Shown: positions 8,126-17,900 of the stretch, in pieces
How positions within the stretch are numbered: the first letter of the stretch is position 1
How the letters are laid out: each line of letters begins with the position of its first letter
The notes under the pieces: generated by a model
The model's database searches: none
Told to the model about the DNA's origin: nothing
Seen by the model: only the letters and a program-made list of their open reading frames with translations
NCBI RefSeq assembly: GCF_900187605.1
Contig: NZ_FYEA01000006.1
Location: 310,001-374,000 of the forward strand
Length of the DNA stretch: 64,000 nucleotides
Direction: 5' to 3'
From: Pseudomonas sp. Irchel 3H7
GTDB taxonomy: Bacteria > Pseudomonadota > Gammaproteobacteria > Pseudomonadales > Pseudomonadaceae
Program-made: the position numbers and the translations under genes

Positions 8126-10472
8126 TCGGGATCCACTGATCGAGCAGGGCCGCGAGTTCTTCACGGCGGAACGGCTTGGCCAGATAGTCGCTCATACCGG
8201 CCGCACGGCAGCGCTCGCGTTCCTCGGACATGGCGTTGGCAGTCAGGGCGACGATAGGCAGGTGCGGCCAGCGCCCGCTTTGACGGATCTGCCGGCTGGC
8301 TTCGTAGCCGTCCATCACCGGCATGTTGCAGTCCATCAGCACCAGATCGAATTCGTGATACTCCAACTGATCGAGCGCTTCGGCACCATGGGCAGCGACG
8401 ATGACCTCGCAGCCCAGTTTGCCGAGCATGCCTTTGGCCACCAACTGATTGACCGGGTTGTCTTCGACCAGCAACACCCGCCCGCGCCGCACCGAGGGAG
8501 CGGTTTCGAGCTGCGCATCGTTAATGGCAACGACGTCCGGTTGCAGGGTGCGGCGCAGGTTCTGGTAAAGCGCGTTGCGCGCCAACGGTCGTGCCTGTTG
8601 TTGCAGAGGCGCGAGCGCAGCCGCTTCTTCGCTCGGCAGAAAGCTGCCGTAGGCGGTCACCAGCAAAATCGGCGCAACGAGCGTCGGGCGCAAGCCGAAA
8701 AGGCACTCAGGGCAATCGGTAATCACCACGTCCGGGGTCAGGCCCAACAGTGAGTCATCAATGGTGCGCTGCTCATACGCAAGCCCCCAGACCGGCAGCA
8801 GGCTCTGCAACAGTTCCGCCAGACCGCTGCTGGCCGCAGTGATGGCGAGCACTTTTCCATGCAGAGGTGCCGGGACCAACGCTCGGGTATGACACGGCAG
8901 AGGCAACTCGGCACAGAACTGACTGCCAAAACCGGTCTCGGAGCTGATGGTCAGGCGCCCCTGCATCGCTTCGCAGAGGTTGTAGGTCAGCGCCAGTCCC
9001 AGCCCGGTGCCGCCGTACTGTCGAGTGATGCCGGCGCCTGCCTGCGTGAACGGCTGGAAGATTTTCAGCTGCGCGTCCTGGGCGATACCGATGCCGGTGT
9101 CGCAGACCTCGATGCGCACGCCATCCTGGTAGGTCGACAAGCGCACGTCTACCCTGCCGAAACGGGTGAATTTCAGGGCGTTGGACAGCAGGTTGCTGAC
9201 GATCTGCCGCACGCGGGTCGGATCGCCCAGCACCAGCGCCGGGAAGTGCGGATCGATCAGGCAGGTCAGCTCGACGCTTGGCGCCGCGTTCTGCGATAGC
9301 AGGTTGGCGGTATCTTCGATCAACGAGCCAAGATCGAACGGGATGTGCTCAAGCTCCAGTTGCCCGGCATCGAATTTCGACAGGTCGAGGATATCGTTGA
9401 GCAACTCGACCAGCACCTTGCCCGAATCGTGGGCGATCGACAGCTGTTGCTGTTGCTCGGCATTCAACGGGCCGTCGAGTGACAGCGCAATCATCCCCAG
9501 CAGGCCGTTGAGTGGCGTGCGGATCTCGTGGCTCATGTTGGCGAGGAATGCCGAGCGGGCTTCGGCCATTTCCAGGGCGGTGCTGCGGGCGACTTCGAGT
9601 TCCTGATTGGACTGGCTGAGCCGCGCGTTGATCGCCTTGAGTTCGGCGGTGCGCGCCGAGACGATGTTTTCCAGTTGCCCGAGGTAGTCGGTCAGGCGGT
9701 TTTCGGCGTTGCGCCGCTGTTGAATCTCGGTGGCAATGTTCTCGAATTGCTGATTGGCGACTTTGACCAGCACGCCGATTTCATCGTTACCGTGGCCGGA
9801 CGGACATTCCAGCGTAGTCGGCTCGGCGCTGCGCGGGTCGCGCCCACTGAGTTCGCGGATCACCCGCACCAGCGGTTTGGTCAGCATCACGTAGAACAGC
9901 GCCAGCAGGATACCGGTGAGAATCAGGCTGCGCGCGAACCCATTGAGCAGGGTCACCTCGGCCCGGCGCAGAAAACGGCTGCCGAAGGCATAGGTGTCGA
10001 CCTCGAGGCTCAAGACCCCCAGCGATTCGTTGGGCAGGTGATCCAGATACAGACGATCCTCGAACTGGCGCTTGGCGCCAAACAGGAAGTCGCTGATCAC
10101 CCGGTAGCCGCTTTGCAGTTCCGGGCGTTTGACGCTGGCCAGCACGGTATTGTTGTTGTCGATCAGTTGTGCAGAAATGATCGCCGGTGAGCGCAACAGG
10201 CCCAGGGTCAGTTCCTGCGCCAGTTCGGCGTCGATGTTGTAGGCAATCCGTGAGGCCGGGTTATGGCTGATTTCCAGCAAAGACAGGATTTCACGGTTGA
10301 TGGAGGCGTCTTCACTGGCATAATCGATGCCGATTTGCAGCAGGCTGAGCAGCGTGCCCAGAATGAACCCGACCAGCACAGTAAGCCTGGCTTGCTTGTA
10401 TGACAGCCGGTGGGTGAATTTGATATCCATGGGGTGTTGAACCACTTCCGTTTCCCTTCGCTGCTCAAGCAT
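8109..10472 (-). CDS. sagS: Hybrid sensor histidine kinase SagS
   Basis: A 787-residue membrane hybrid kinase. An N-terminal membrane segment (about 29-50), a periplasmic sensor domain, a second segment (about 178-198) and a HAMP-like region lead to a coiled coil. HisKA follows with SHEIRTPLNG (phospho-His about 315), then HATPase_c (DTGIGIAQD, GGTGLGLAL). A C-terminal receiver carries LVLMDCNMPVMDGYE (Asp about 714). In P. aeruginosa SagS feeds phosphate to HptB and controls the switch to biofilm growth and tolerance. The length equals the PAO1 protein (786 aa) and the neighbour ospR is the same. An alternative start is ATG 10430, 14 residues in. Confidence 0.87.
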   Translation of the reverse strand: MLEQRRETEVVQHPMDIKFTHRLSYKQARLTVLVGFILGTLLSLLQIGIDYASEDASINREILSLLEISHNPASRIAYNIDAELAQELTLGLLRSPAIISAQLIDNNNTVLASVKRPELQSGYRVISDFLFGAKRQFEDRLYLDHLPNESLGVLSLEVDTYAFGSRFLRRAEVTLLNGFARSLILTGILLALFYVMLTKPLVRVIRELSGRDPRSAEPTTLECPSGHGNDEIGVLVKVANQQFENIATEIQQRRNAENRLTDYLGQLENIVSARTAELKAINARLSQSNQELEVARSTALEMAEARSAFLANMSHEIRTPLNGLLGMIALSLDGPLNAEQQQQLSIAHDSGKVLVELLNDILDLSKFDAGQLELEHIPFDLGSLIEDTANLLSQNAAPSVELTCLIDPHFPALVLGDPTRVRQIVSNLLSNALKFTRFGRVDVRLSTYQDGVRIEVCDTGIGIAQDAQLKIFQPFTQAGAGITRQYGGTGLGLALTYNLCEAMQGRLTISSETGFGSQFCAELPLPCHTRALVPAPLHGKVLAITAASSGLAELLQSLLPVWGLAYEQRTIDDSLLGLTPDVVITDCPECLFGLRPTLVAPILLVTAYGSFLPSEEAAALAPLQQQARPLARNALYQNLRRTLQPDVVAINDAQLETAPSVRRGRVLLVEDNPVNQLVAKGMLGKLGCEVIVAAHGAEALDQLEYHEFDLVLMDCNMPVMDGYEASRQIRQSGRWPHLPIVALTANAMSEERERCRAAGMSDYLAKPFRREELAALLDQWIPTTTAL

Positions 10473-10596
10473 AGTCGATCATGTATGGATACCGAGGTTC
10501 CCGAATCGCCTTGTAACAAGGCTTGGTAGGGTGATTTTTATCTGTGTGTCGTCGCTGGATCGTCATCATCACTGTGAATGTGCCCGAGGAGAAGAC

Positions 10597-11487
10597 GTGG
10601 ATTCCCGATTGAATGCTTTTCTTGAACGCGCCGAGTCGGTTCTGGCGCGGATCGAACCGTTGTTGCCGGCACCACGGCCGGTGATCGACTGGGGCACTTG
10701 TCTGGCGGCGCGCTGGCAGCGCGATGGGCGCAGCGGCTACTTGTTGCCGCTGGAAGTCAGCCTCGACATGCGCCTGTCCGACCTGATCGGTGTTGACCGT
10801 CAGCTCGAACAACTGGGGCGCAACACCCAGCAATTTCTCGATGGCATGCCGGCCAACCATGCGCTGCTGTGGGGCTCGCGCGGCACTGGCAAGTCGTCGC
10901 TGGTGCGGGCCTTGCTGGCGGAACACGCCGCCGCGGGTCTGCGCTTGATCGAGATCGAGCGCGATCATCTGGCGGATCTGCCACGGGTGGTCGAGCAGAT
11001 CGGCAAACTGCCGCAACGTTTCGTGTTGTTTTGCGATGACTTGTCGTTCGAATCCGGTGAAGGCGATTATCGCGTGCTCAAAAGCGTGCTCGATGGTTCG
11101 CTTGAGCAGGCCCCGGACAACGTCTTGCTGTACGCCACTTCCAACCGTCGCCATCTGGTGCCGGAGAAGGAAAGCGACAACGAAAACTGGAAACGCGTCG
11201 ACGGCGAACTGCACCCCAGCGAAGCCGTGGAAGACAAGATCGCGCTGTCGGACCGTTTCGGTCTGTGGCTGTCGTTCTACCCGTTTACTCAAGAACACTT
11301 CCTCAACGTCGTCGAGCACTGGATCGGCCAGTTGGCGGCCAAGGCCGGCCTGAGCTGGCAGCGCGACGAAGAACTGGACATCCTTGCCGTGCGTTGGGCC
11401 ACCGGCCGCGGAAATCGCAATGGACGTTGCGCTTACCAATTCGCCCGTTACTGGGTGGGACTGAAATTGTTGGAGCACAAGGCATGA
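10597..11487 (+). CDS. DUF815 AAA-type ATPase
   Basis: A 296-residue P-loop protein of the DUF815 family, which are AAA-type ATPases of unknown job. The Walker A motif is LLWGSRGTGKSSLVRALL near 92-100 and the Walker B-like motif is RFVLFCDDLSFE. An asparagine/arginine sensor-like segment LLYATSNRRHLVPE and the FYPFTQEHFLNVV segment are typical of the family. GTG 10597 is chosen because GAGGAGAAG lies right before it and the upstream extension looks random. It overlaps the next gene by ATGA, so both are co-transcribed. Divergent from sagS. Confidence 0.82.
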   Translation: MDSRLNAFLERAESVLARIEPLLPAPRPVIDWGTCLAARWQRDGRSGYLLPLEVSLDMRLSDLIGVDRQLEQLGRNTQQFLDGMPANHALLWGSRGTGKSSLVRALLAEHAAAGLRLIEIERDHLADLPRVVEQIGKLPQRFVLFCDDLSFESGEGDYRVLKSVLDGSLEQAPDNVLLYATSNRRHLVPEKESDNENWKRVDGELHPSEAVEDKIALSDRFGLWLSFYPFTQEHFLNVVEHWIGQLAAKAGLSWQRDEELDILAVRWATGRGNRNGRCAYQFARYWVGLKLLEHKA

Positions 11488-11966
11488 TTGATTTGCAACA
11501 AAGCGGCCAAGGCCTCGAAGGCTATGGCATGTTGGCCGCACAACTGGAATCGCTGCTGGCGGACGAGCGCGATTTCATCGCCAACGCCGCGCAGTTTTCG
11601 GCGTTCCTGTTCAACCAGCTCGATGATCTGAACTGGGCGGGTTTTTACCTCAACCGTAACGAAGAGCTGGTGCTCGGCCCGTTTCAGGGGCAGATCGCTT
11701 GCGTACGCATTCCGTTCGGTCGTGGCGTGTGTGGCGCGGCGGCAGCGACTCGGCAAACCCAGCGCGTTGAAGATGTGCACGCGTTCCCGGGGCATATCGC
11801 CTGCGACAGCGCGTCGAACAGTGAACTGGTCGTGCCGCTGGTCAAGGACGGTCGCCTGATCGGTGTACTTGACCTCGACAGCCCGAAACTGGCGCGTTTC
11901 GGTGCGCAGGATCAGGCCGGTATCGAGCAACTGGCGGCGATTTTCCTGCGTCTGACCGACTGCTGA
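11484..11966 (+). CDS. msrC: Free methionine-R-sulfoxide reductase (GAF domain)
   Basis: A 160-residue single-GAF-domain enzyme of the fRMsr family, which reduces free methionine-R-sulfoxide. The three Cys residues used by the E. coli enzyme are visible at Cys73 (QIACVRIPFG), Cys83 (GRGVCGAAA) and Cys107 (GHIACDSASNSE). The pattern LVKDGRLIGVLDLDSP closes the GAF fold. Its ATG overlaps the stop of the DUF815 ATPase gene. It converges on the HD-GYP gene, whose stop begins at the very next base. Together with msrB and gpx it makes three methionine or peroxide repair enzymes within 5.3 kb. Confidence 0.88.
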   Translation: MIDLQQSGQGLEGYGMLAAQLESLLADERDFIANAAQFSAFLFNQLDDLNWAGFYLNRNEELVLGPFQGQIACVRIPFGRGVCGAAAATRQTQRVEDVHAFPGHIACDSASNSELVVPLVKDGRLIGVLDLDSPKLARFGAQDQAGIEQLAAIFLRLTDC

Positions 11967-14912
11967 TCACGCGGTCAGGCCAGCCTTGTGCAGCAGGCTG
12001 GCCGGATCCACGTTGTCGATCTGCGCGGGATCGAGAAAACGCACGGCGTACTGCATGTACACGCCATCGTTGATGAACAAACCAAACAGCTGGGCATCGA
12101 TGTGTGCTTCGCGGCACATGGTGGCCATGATCGCCAACGCCTCACTCAAGGTTTTCGCTTTCTTGTACGGGCGATCGGCTGCGGTCAGCGCCTCGAAGAT
12201 ATCGGCAATCGCCATCATCCGCGCCGGCAGGCTCATGTCCTCACGCTTCAGGCGTTTCGGGTAACCGGTGCCGTCCATTTTTTCATGATGACCGCCGGCG
12301 ATCTCGGCAATGCTGTCGAGGTGGCCGGGGAAGGGCAGGTGGCTGAGCATCATGATCGTCTGCACCATGTGGTGATTGATCACGTAACGCTCTTCGCGGG
12401 TCAAGGTGCCGCGGCTGATGCTCAGGTTATACAGCTCGCCGCGATTGTATTTGTAGCGCGGCACATCCAGCTTGAAGCCCCATGGATTGTCTTCGGGAAT
12501 CAACTCGTTCGGGTCGCGTTCGAGCAAGTGCTCGGGCTTGTCTGCCAGAAGCTTTTCACTAACCGGCAAGCTCGGTGCCGGCGTTCGCGACTGACGCCGA
12601 TTCTCCTCCCAGGACACACCCAGCCGGTCATCAAGGGTACGCATCCAGGTGCGTCGGCCGAGATGATCAAGGCGCTGCAGATCTGCTTCGGCCATCGCTT
12701 CACTGCCTAGATTGCAGCGCGCGACAAAGGCAAAATCGTCGTCGAGCGCCGTCAGCGTGGCGTCGCGCAGTTCGGCCAATGCGGTCTCATCGCCGTCCAG
12801 GGCGCGCGCCTGCCAATAGCTGATCCAGGCATCACGCTTGAGCACTTCGAAACGTGTGCGGATCTCGTGGATGCGGTCGTTGATGGTTTCCAGTTTGGTG
12901 GCCTTGTCGACCACGTATTCCGGCGTCGTGACCTTGCCGCAGTCGTGCAGCCACGCGGCAATGTGCAGGGCTTCCCATTCATCTTCGCTCGGTTGGTAGG
13001 CGCTGAAGGCCGGCGCCTGACTGGCTGCTGCGGCCTGGGCAAGCATCAGTGTCAGCTCCGGCACGCGCTGACAATGCCCGCCGGTATACGGACTCTTGGC
13101 GTCGATGGCACCGGCGAGTAATTGAATAAAGGCGTCGAGAAGTTGTTTCTGACGGGCTTGCAGACGCTGGCTCTCGATGCTCACCGCCGCCGCGCCGGAC
13201 ACAGCCTGCAAAAAAGCGATGCGATCAGGGCGCAGTTTTTCCAGATCGGCTGCGGTGCCGCTGTCGCTCACCAGCAGAATCAGCAGGCCGATGGTTTCGT
13301 CGTGGCGGTTGTGCAGGCGGATGCCGATCAGATGGATGCGCGGCGATTGCATTGCCAGCAGGACCTTCTGCAAGTCGCCGGCCTGATCAAAGCCGAAGTT
13401 GCTCACCACGTTGTTGGCGCTGACCAATTGTCTAAACCACGCCGGGCCGTTGCTCTGCTGCAGGTCGTGGCCCTGGATGTCGAACGCCTCCAGGGTCTGT
13501 GGCGTGCCATCTATCACCAGGCCGTAAGGCTCCATGCGGCTGCTGTCGCTTTCACGCAGATAGATCAGCCCTGCCTGCGCCTGAGCAATCTGCACCGTTT
13601 CAAACAGCACACGGTGCAGCAGGGGGGCAAAGCGGGTTTCGGCGCCCAGGGTGTCGGTGATCTGGAAGAAACTCGCCAGGGTGTCTTTCATTCGTGCCAT
13701 CGACACACTCAACTGGTCGACTTCAAGCACCGGCGAGCGGCGTGCCAACGGAAAATTGAAATCGAAACTGCGGATGGCGTCTGCTTCCTTGACCAGCGCG
13801 TGCAACGGCTTGACCAGAATCCGCGAAATCACCCAGCCCAGCGGCAGGCATAGCAGCAGGGTCGCCAGGGTGATCAGCGCGCCTTGCCAGCGCAAACGGT
13901 AGGCATCGACCAGTAACTCGTCTTCCGGCACCAGCAACGCCAATTGCAAACCTTTCGGGCCACCCTCTTGAATGCTGCTGCGGGCGACGATCCAGTGGCG
14001 CCCCTCCGCTTCCACGCGATTGCCCTTGGCTGCGCCGGACAACAGCGTATGCAAGCCCGGACTCAGGTCCGCCGCTTTGGCCAGAGAGGCCGTGCTGCCG
14101 TCGACAATCAGGCGCTCGCTGTCGGGGTAGGCCACGGCGTTGCCCTCGGCGTCGAACAGGGCAATCTCGGTGGAGGGGGTGACGACATGTTTACTCAGCG
14201 CGGCGGACAGGGCGACCAGCGTCAGGTCCGCGCCAATCACGGCGTTCTCGCCGCTGCGCCGGGCCAAGGTCGTGCCGACATTGTGTGTGGAGAAAAACAC
14301 GTAGGGCTCGGTGGTGATCTGTTCCTCTTGTTGACGGGCATCGTTGAACCAGGCACGGCTGCGCGGATCGTAGCGGTCGCCTGGGTTGTCCTGACGGCTT
14401 ATCGGGGTCAGTGCCTGATCGAAAAACAGCGATTGCGAGTGCATCGCGCCCTGCGGGTCATGCTCGATGCTCCAGACCTGATACGCCGCCGCTTCAGGGG
14501 CTTTGAGCAGCGCTTTCAGTGCTGCGCTGCGCAGTGGACGGACCATGAAGAAGTCGCCATTGGCATAACCCAGGTACAGCGACGCCAGGTTGGGATTGTC
14601 GCTGAGCGACTGGCTGAAGGGGCGGAGCAGGGGCATGCGTTGTTCAAGGCGCGCAGCCTGAGTGGCGGGGTTGTCCGCCAGCAAACTCAGCAAATGGCGG
14701 ATCGGCTGATAGGTGGCCGCCATGTCCAGGCGCACGTCCTGTTCGATCCGTTCGAACAGTTTTTCGCTGCTCGAGAGGATGATCTGCGTGGTCTGGTGGT
14801 AATTGAACAGGCCCAGCACGATTCCCGTAAGCAGCAACAGGAAGGTGAACATGACGCTGATGTGCACATGCAGCGGAAACCGGCGTTGCTCCGGGCGCAG
14901 TGGGCTGGGCAT
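11967..14912 (-). CDS. HD-GYP cyclic-di-GMP phosphodiesterase with periplasmic Cache sensor and GAF domain
   Basis: A 981-residue membrane signalling protein. A first membrane segment (about 17-36) and a large periplasmic dCache-like domain lead to a second segment (about 345-368) and HAMP, then a GAF-like region (about 410-590), then HD-GYP. The catalytic residues are kept: AAWLHDCGKVTTPEYV near 655 and GGHHEKMDGTGYPKRL near 876. About 220 residues separate the HD and GYP motifs, whereas in RpfG-type proteins the distance is roughly 60-70, so an insertion of about 150 residues sits inside the catalytic domain. Cyclic-di-GMP hydrolysis is inferred from the intact motifs. The gene is followed on the same strand, upstream, by the rocS2 kinase. 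Confidence 0.86.
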   Translation of the reverse strand: MPSPLRPEQRRFPLHVHISVMFTFLLLLTGIVLGLFNYHQTTQIILSSSEKLFERIEQDVRLDMAATYQPIRHLLSLLADNPATQAARLEQRMPLLRPFSQSLSDNPNLASLYLGYANGDFFMVRPLRSAALKALLKAPEAAAYQVWSIEHDPQGAMHSQSLFFDQALTPISRQDNPGDRYDPRSRAWFNDARQQEEQITTEPYVFFSTHNVGTTLARRSGENAVIGADLTLVALSAALSKHVVTPSTEIALFDAEGNAVAYPDSERLIVDGSTASLAKAADLSPGLHTLLSGAAKGNRVEAEGRHWIVARSSIQEGGPKGLQLALLVPEDELLVDAYRLRWQGALITLATLLLCLPLGWVISRILVKPLHALVKEADAIRSFDFNFPLARRSPVLEVDQLSVSMARMKDTLASFFQITDTLGAETRFAPLLHRVLFETVQIAQAQAGLIYLRESDSSRMEPYGLVIDGTPQTLEAFDIQGHDLQQSNGPAWFRQLVSANNVVSNFGFDQAGDLQKVLLAMQSPRIHLIGIRLHNRHDETIGLLILLVSDSGTAADLEKLRPDRIAFLQAVSGAAAVSIESQRLQARQKQLLDAFIQLLAGAIDAKSPYTGGHCQRVPELTLMLAQAAAASQAPAFSAYQPSEDEWEALHIAAWLHDCGKVTTPEYVVDKATKLETINDRIHEIRTRFEVLKRDAWISYWQARALDGDETALAELRDATLTALDDDFAFVARCNLGSEAMAEADLQRLDHLGRRTWMRTLDDRLGVSWEENRRQSRTPAPSLPVSEKLLADKPEHLLERDPNELIPEDNPWGFKLDVPRYKYNRGELYNLSISRGTLTREERYVINHHMVQTIMMLSHLPFPGHLDSIAEIAGGHHEKMDGTGYPKRLKREDMSLPARMMAIADIFEALTAADRPYKKAKTLSEALAIMATMCREAHIDAQLFGLFINDGVYMQYAVRFLDPAQIDNVDPASLLHKAGLTA

Positions 14913-14959
14913 TTCGGGCTCTCCATGATGGTTAACTCACTGCTCAGCGCCAAGCATAG

Positions 14960-17900
14960 TTAAGGCAGGCTCATTGTGCTTTGATCCGACACCGTCAATT
15001 GCTGCTGCAAGGCGTGCTCGAGATCGAGCATCGCCCGGTTGCTCGCTTCGCAACGGCGAGCGATCTCGTCTGTCGACAAGGCCTCGGCGCAGGCTTGCTC
15101 AAGGGCGTCGCAGCACTCGATCACGCGTGATGCCTGAGCGATACGCGCGGCCCCCTTGATCTTGTGAGCGACCACCGCCAGCGCCGCGCGATCATGTTCA
15201 GGCGACAGCGCGAGCAGTTCCTGACGATCGAGACGGCTGCTTTTGAGCAACTCGGCCAGCAAACGGCGGGCTTGAGCAGGGTTGCCACCGGTCAGCATGT
15301 TCATGTTTTGCAGGTTGAAGGCCGGTGGTGCACACGTCGGCGTGATGCCATCGACCCACTGGCTGAGCAGGCTCAGGCTCAAGGGCTTGAACAGGCAATC
15401 GTTCATGCCGGCCTGTTTGCAACGCTGGATTTCCTCCGGCTGTGCATTGGCCGTAAAGCCCAGCACAGTGCAGGGCGGGCAGCGTGCCTGGAGTTCATGC
15501 TGGCGAATGGCGCGAGTCAATTCGTAGCCATTCATCAACGGCATGTTGCAGTCGACGATCACCAGGTCGAAATGGCCCGCCCGCCACAGTGCCAGGCCAC
15601 TGCAGCCGTTCTCGGCAATGCTGAAGTGATGTCCGAGAAACTCCAGTTGCTGACACATCAACAATCGATTCGCCGGATGGTCATCTACCACGAGCACACG
15701 CAGGGGCGTTTGCGATGTCTTGATCGCCGCTTCACTTTTCACTGTGCTCAACTGTATCGGCAAGGTTTCCAGCGCCAGGGAGATACATACCTGAGTGCCG
15801 ATGCCCGGCTGACTGTTCAATTGCAGTTGCCCGCCCATCATTTCGCAGAGGTTGCGACTGATCACCAGTCCCAGGCCTGCCCCGCTTCTACCTTGTTGAC
15901 TGCTGTTTTCCGCCTGGGCAAATGGTTCGAACAAGCGCTGCTGGTCCTCGGCACTGATACCGACGCCAGTGTCCTGTACGGTCAGTTGCATCAAGGCACG
16001 GGCCGGCACCTCGGTGTTCATGAGGTCCAGGGTAATCCGCACATGCCCCTGCTCGGTGAATTTGATGGCATTGCTCACCAGATTCGACAGCACCTGTTTG
16101 AAACGCAGGGGGTCCAGATGCACATCGATTGCCAGGTCCGGTGGATTGAAGATGACTTGCAGGGTGAGGTTTTTCTGCCGGGCGAGGCCTTCGAAGATTC
16201 TTGCCACAGACGCCACGGTATCGACCAGATTGACCCGTTCCGGGCAAAGACTCAGACGCCCGGATTCGATCCGTGCGATGTCGAGAATATCGCCGATCAA
16301 ACCCAGCAGATCGTTGGCCGAATGATAAGCCGTGTCGATTGATGAGCGATCCGGATGCTGTTGATCCATACGTTTGAGTGTCAGTTCAAGCATGCCGATC
16401 ACGGCATTCATTGGCGTGCGGATTTCGTGACTCATGGTCGCCAGAAACGTGCTTTTTGCCCGGTTGGCCTCATCTGCCTGTTCTTTGGCCGTACGCAACT
16501 CTTCGAACAACTGACGGCGTTCGCTGATGTCGATCCAACCGCCGATGATGCCTTTCACGTCGCCGCTGGAGTCACGGTACGGCAGTATCCAGTGATAGAT
16601 CGTCAGGCGTCGGTTGCCGATGTGCAAAGGCCGGTCGACCACCATCGGTGTGCCTTCGGCGACGACGCGTTGGTAATCGGCCTGAAAAGCCTGAGCCTCG
16701 AAGGCGTTGCTCAAGGTGCCCTCAATGACGCTTTTGCCGATGACGTCTTCGCGTTTGGCATTGAACGCTTCGAGGTAGCTTTCATTGCAGCTTTGCAGCA
16801 GGCCTTGGCGGTCGCGGACATAAATCGGATGCGGTGTGCCATCGACCAGTGAACGCATGAATTCAAACTGGTCGTTCAGCGCGCGCTCGGCGGCCTGACG
16901 TTGTTTGATCTGGTGACGCATATAGGCGTTCCAGGCCAGAAGCAGCAGCAGTAACAGGCAAGCGCCGACGATCACTTGGTAGAACAGGCGCTGGTAGTTA
17001 TGCCAGATGTTCTGCGATGCCGTGGAGTAACCGCGCCAGCGGCCATTGATCACGCCCAGCTCATCGGGGGCGATGCTCAACAACGCCTTATTGATGATCG
17101 ACGTCAGTTCCGTGTTGTCCCGGGCGGTTGCCAGCGAAAACGCAGCCTGGCCGGTGCCGATGGTGGTGGTGATTTGTAATGCCTGATTGAAGATCCGCGA
17201 AGAAATGAAGTAGTTGGCAATCACCAGTGAGTTCACCGCGCCGTCGACATGTCCTTCAGCGAGCAGCGATACCGCGCTGAAGGTATCCGCGGTTTCGATC
17301 AACTGGATGCGCGGATACTCTCGGCGCAGGTATTCGACCATCGGATTGCCTTGGGCAATCGCCAGTTGTTTGCCTTTGAGCTGGCCCAGGTTGGTCGGGC
17401 CGTCGGCACTCTTGCGGGTCAGCAGAACGTAGGAATTTTCCAGATAGGGACGACTGAAGTTGAGGGTTTTTTCGCGCTCCGCTGTCGGCAACAATGCTGC
17501 AATCAGATCGGCTTGATGGTGGTCTATCTGCTGGATCATTTCCGCGTCGTTGCGGCTGCGCCGGATCTCGAAACGCAGGCCGGTGCGCAGGCGGATCAGT
17601 TCGAGCAGGTCGGCACTGATGCCGCGAAAATTGCCGTCGTTGTCAAAGAATGTCAGGGGCGCGAACGCTTCATTGACGACCACGCTGACCACCGGATGCT
17701 GTTTGAGCCACACTTCTTCGCGCTGGGTCAGTTGCATTTTCCGGTCGGTGAGCAACAGATCGCTGCCGGCGCTCCAGCGCTTGGCAATATTGTCGCGTTC
17801 GCTGGCAGGCACTGCCTTGAGCACGGTGTCGACGATGTCGAGCAATTGTGGGTTGTTGCGGCGCACGGCGAAGCTGAACCCCTGGGCTTCCTGCTTGCCG

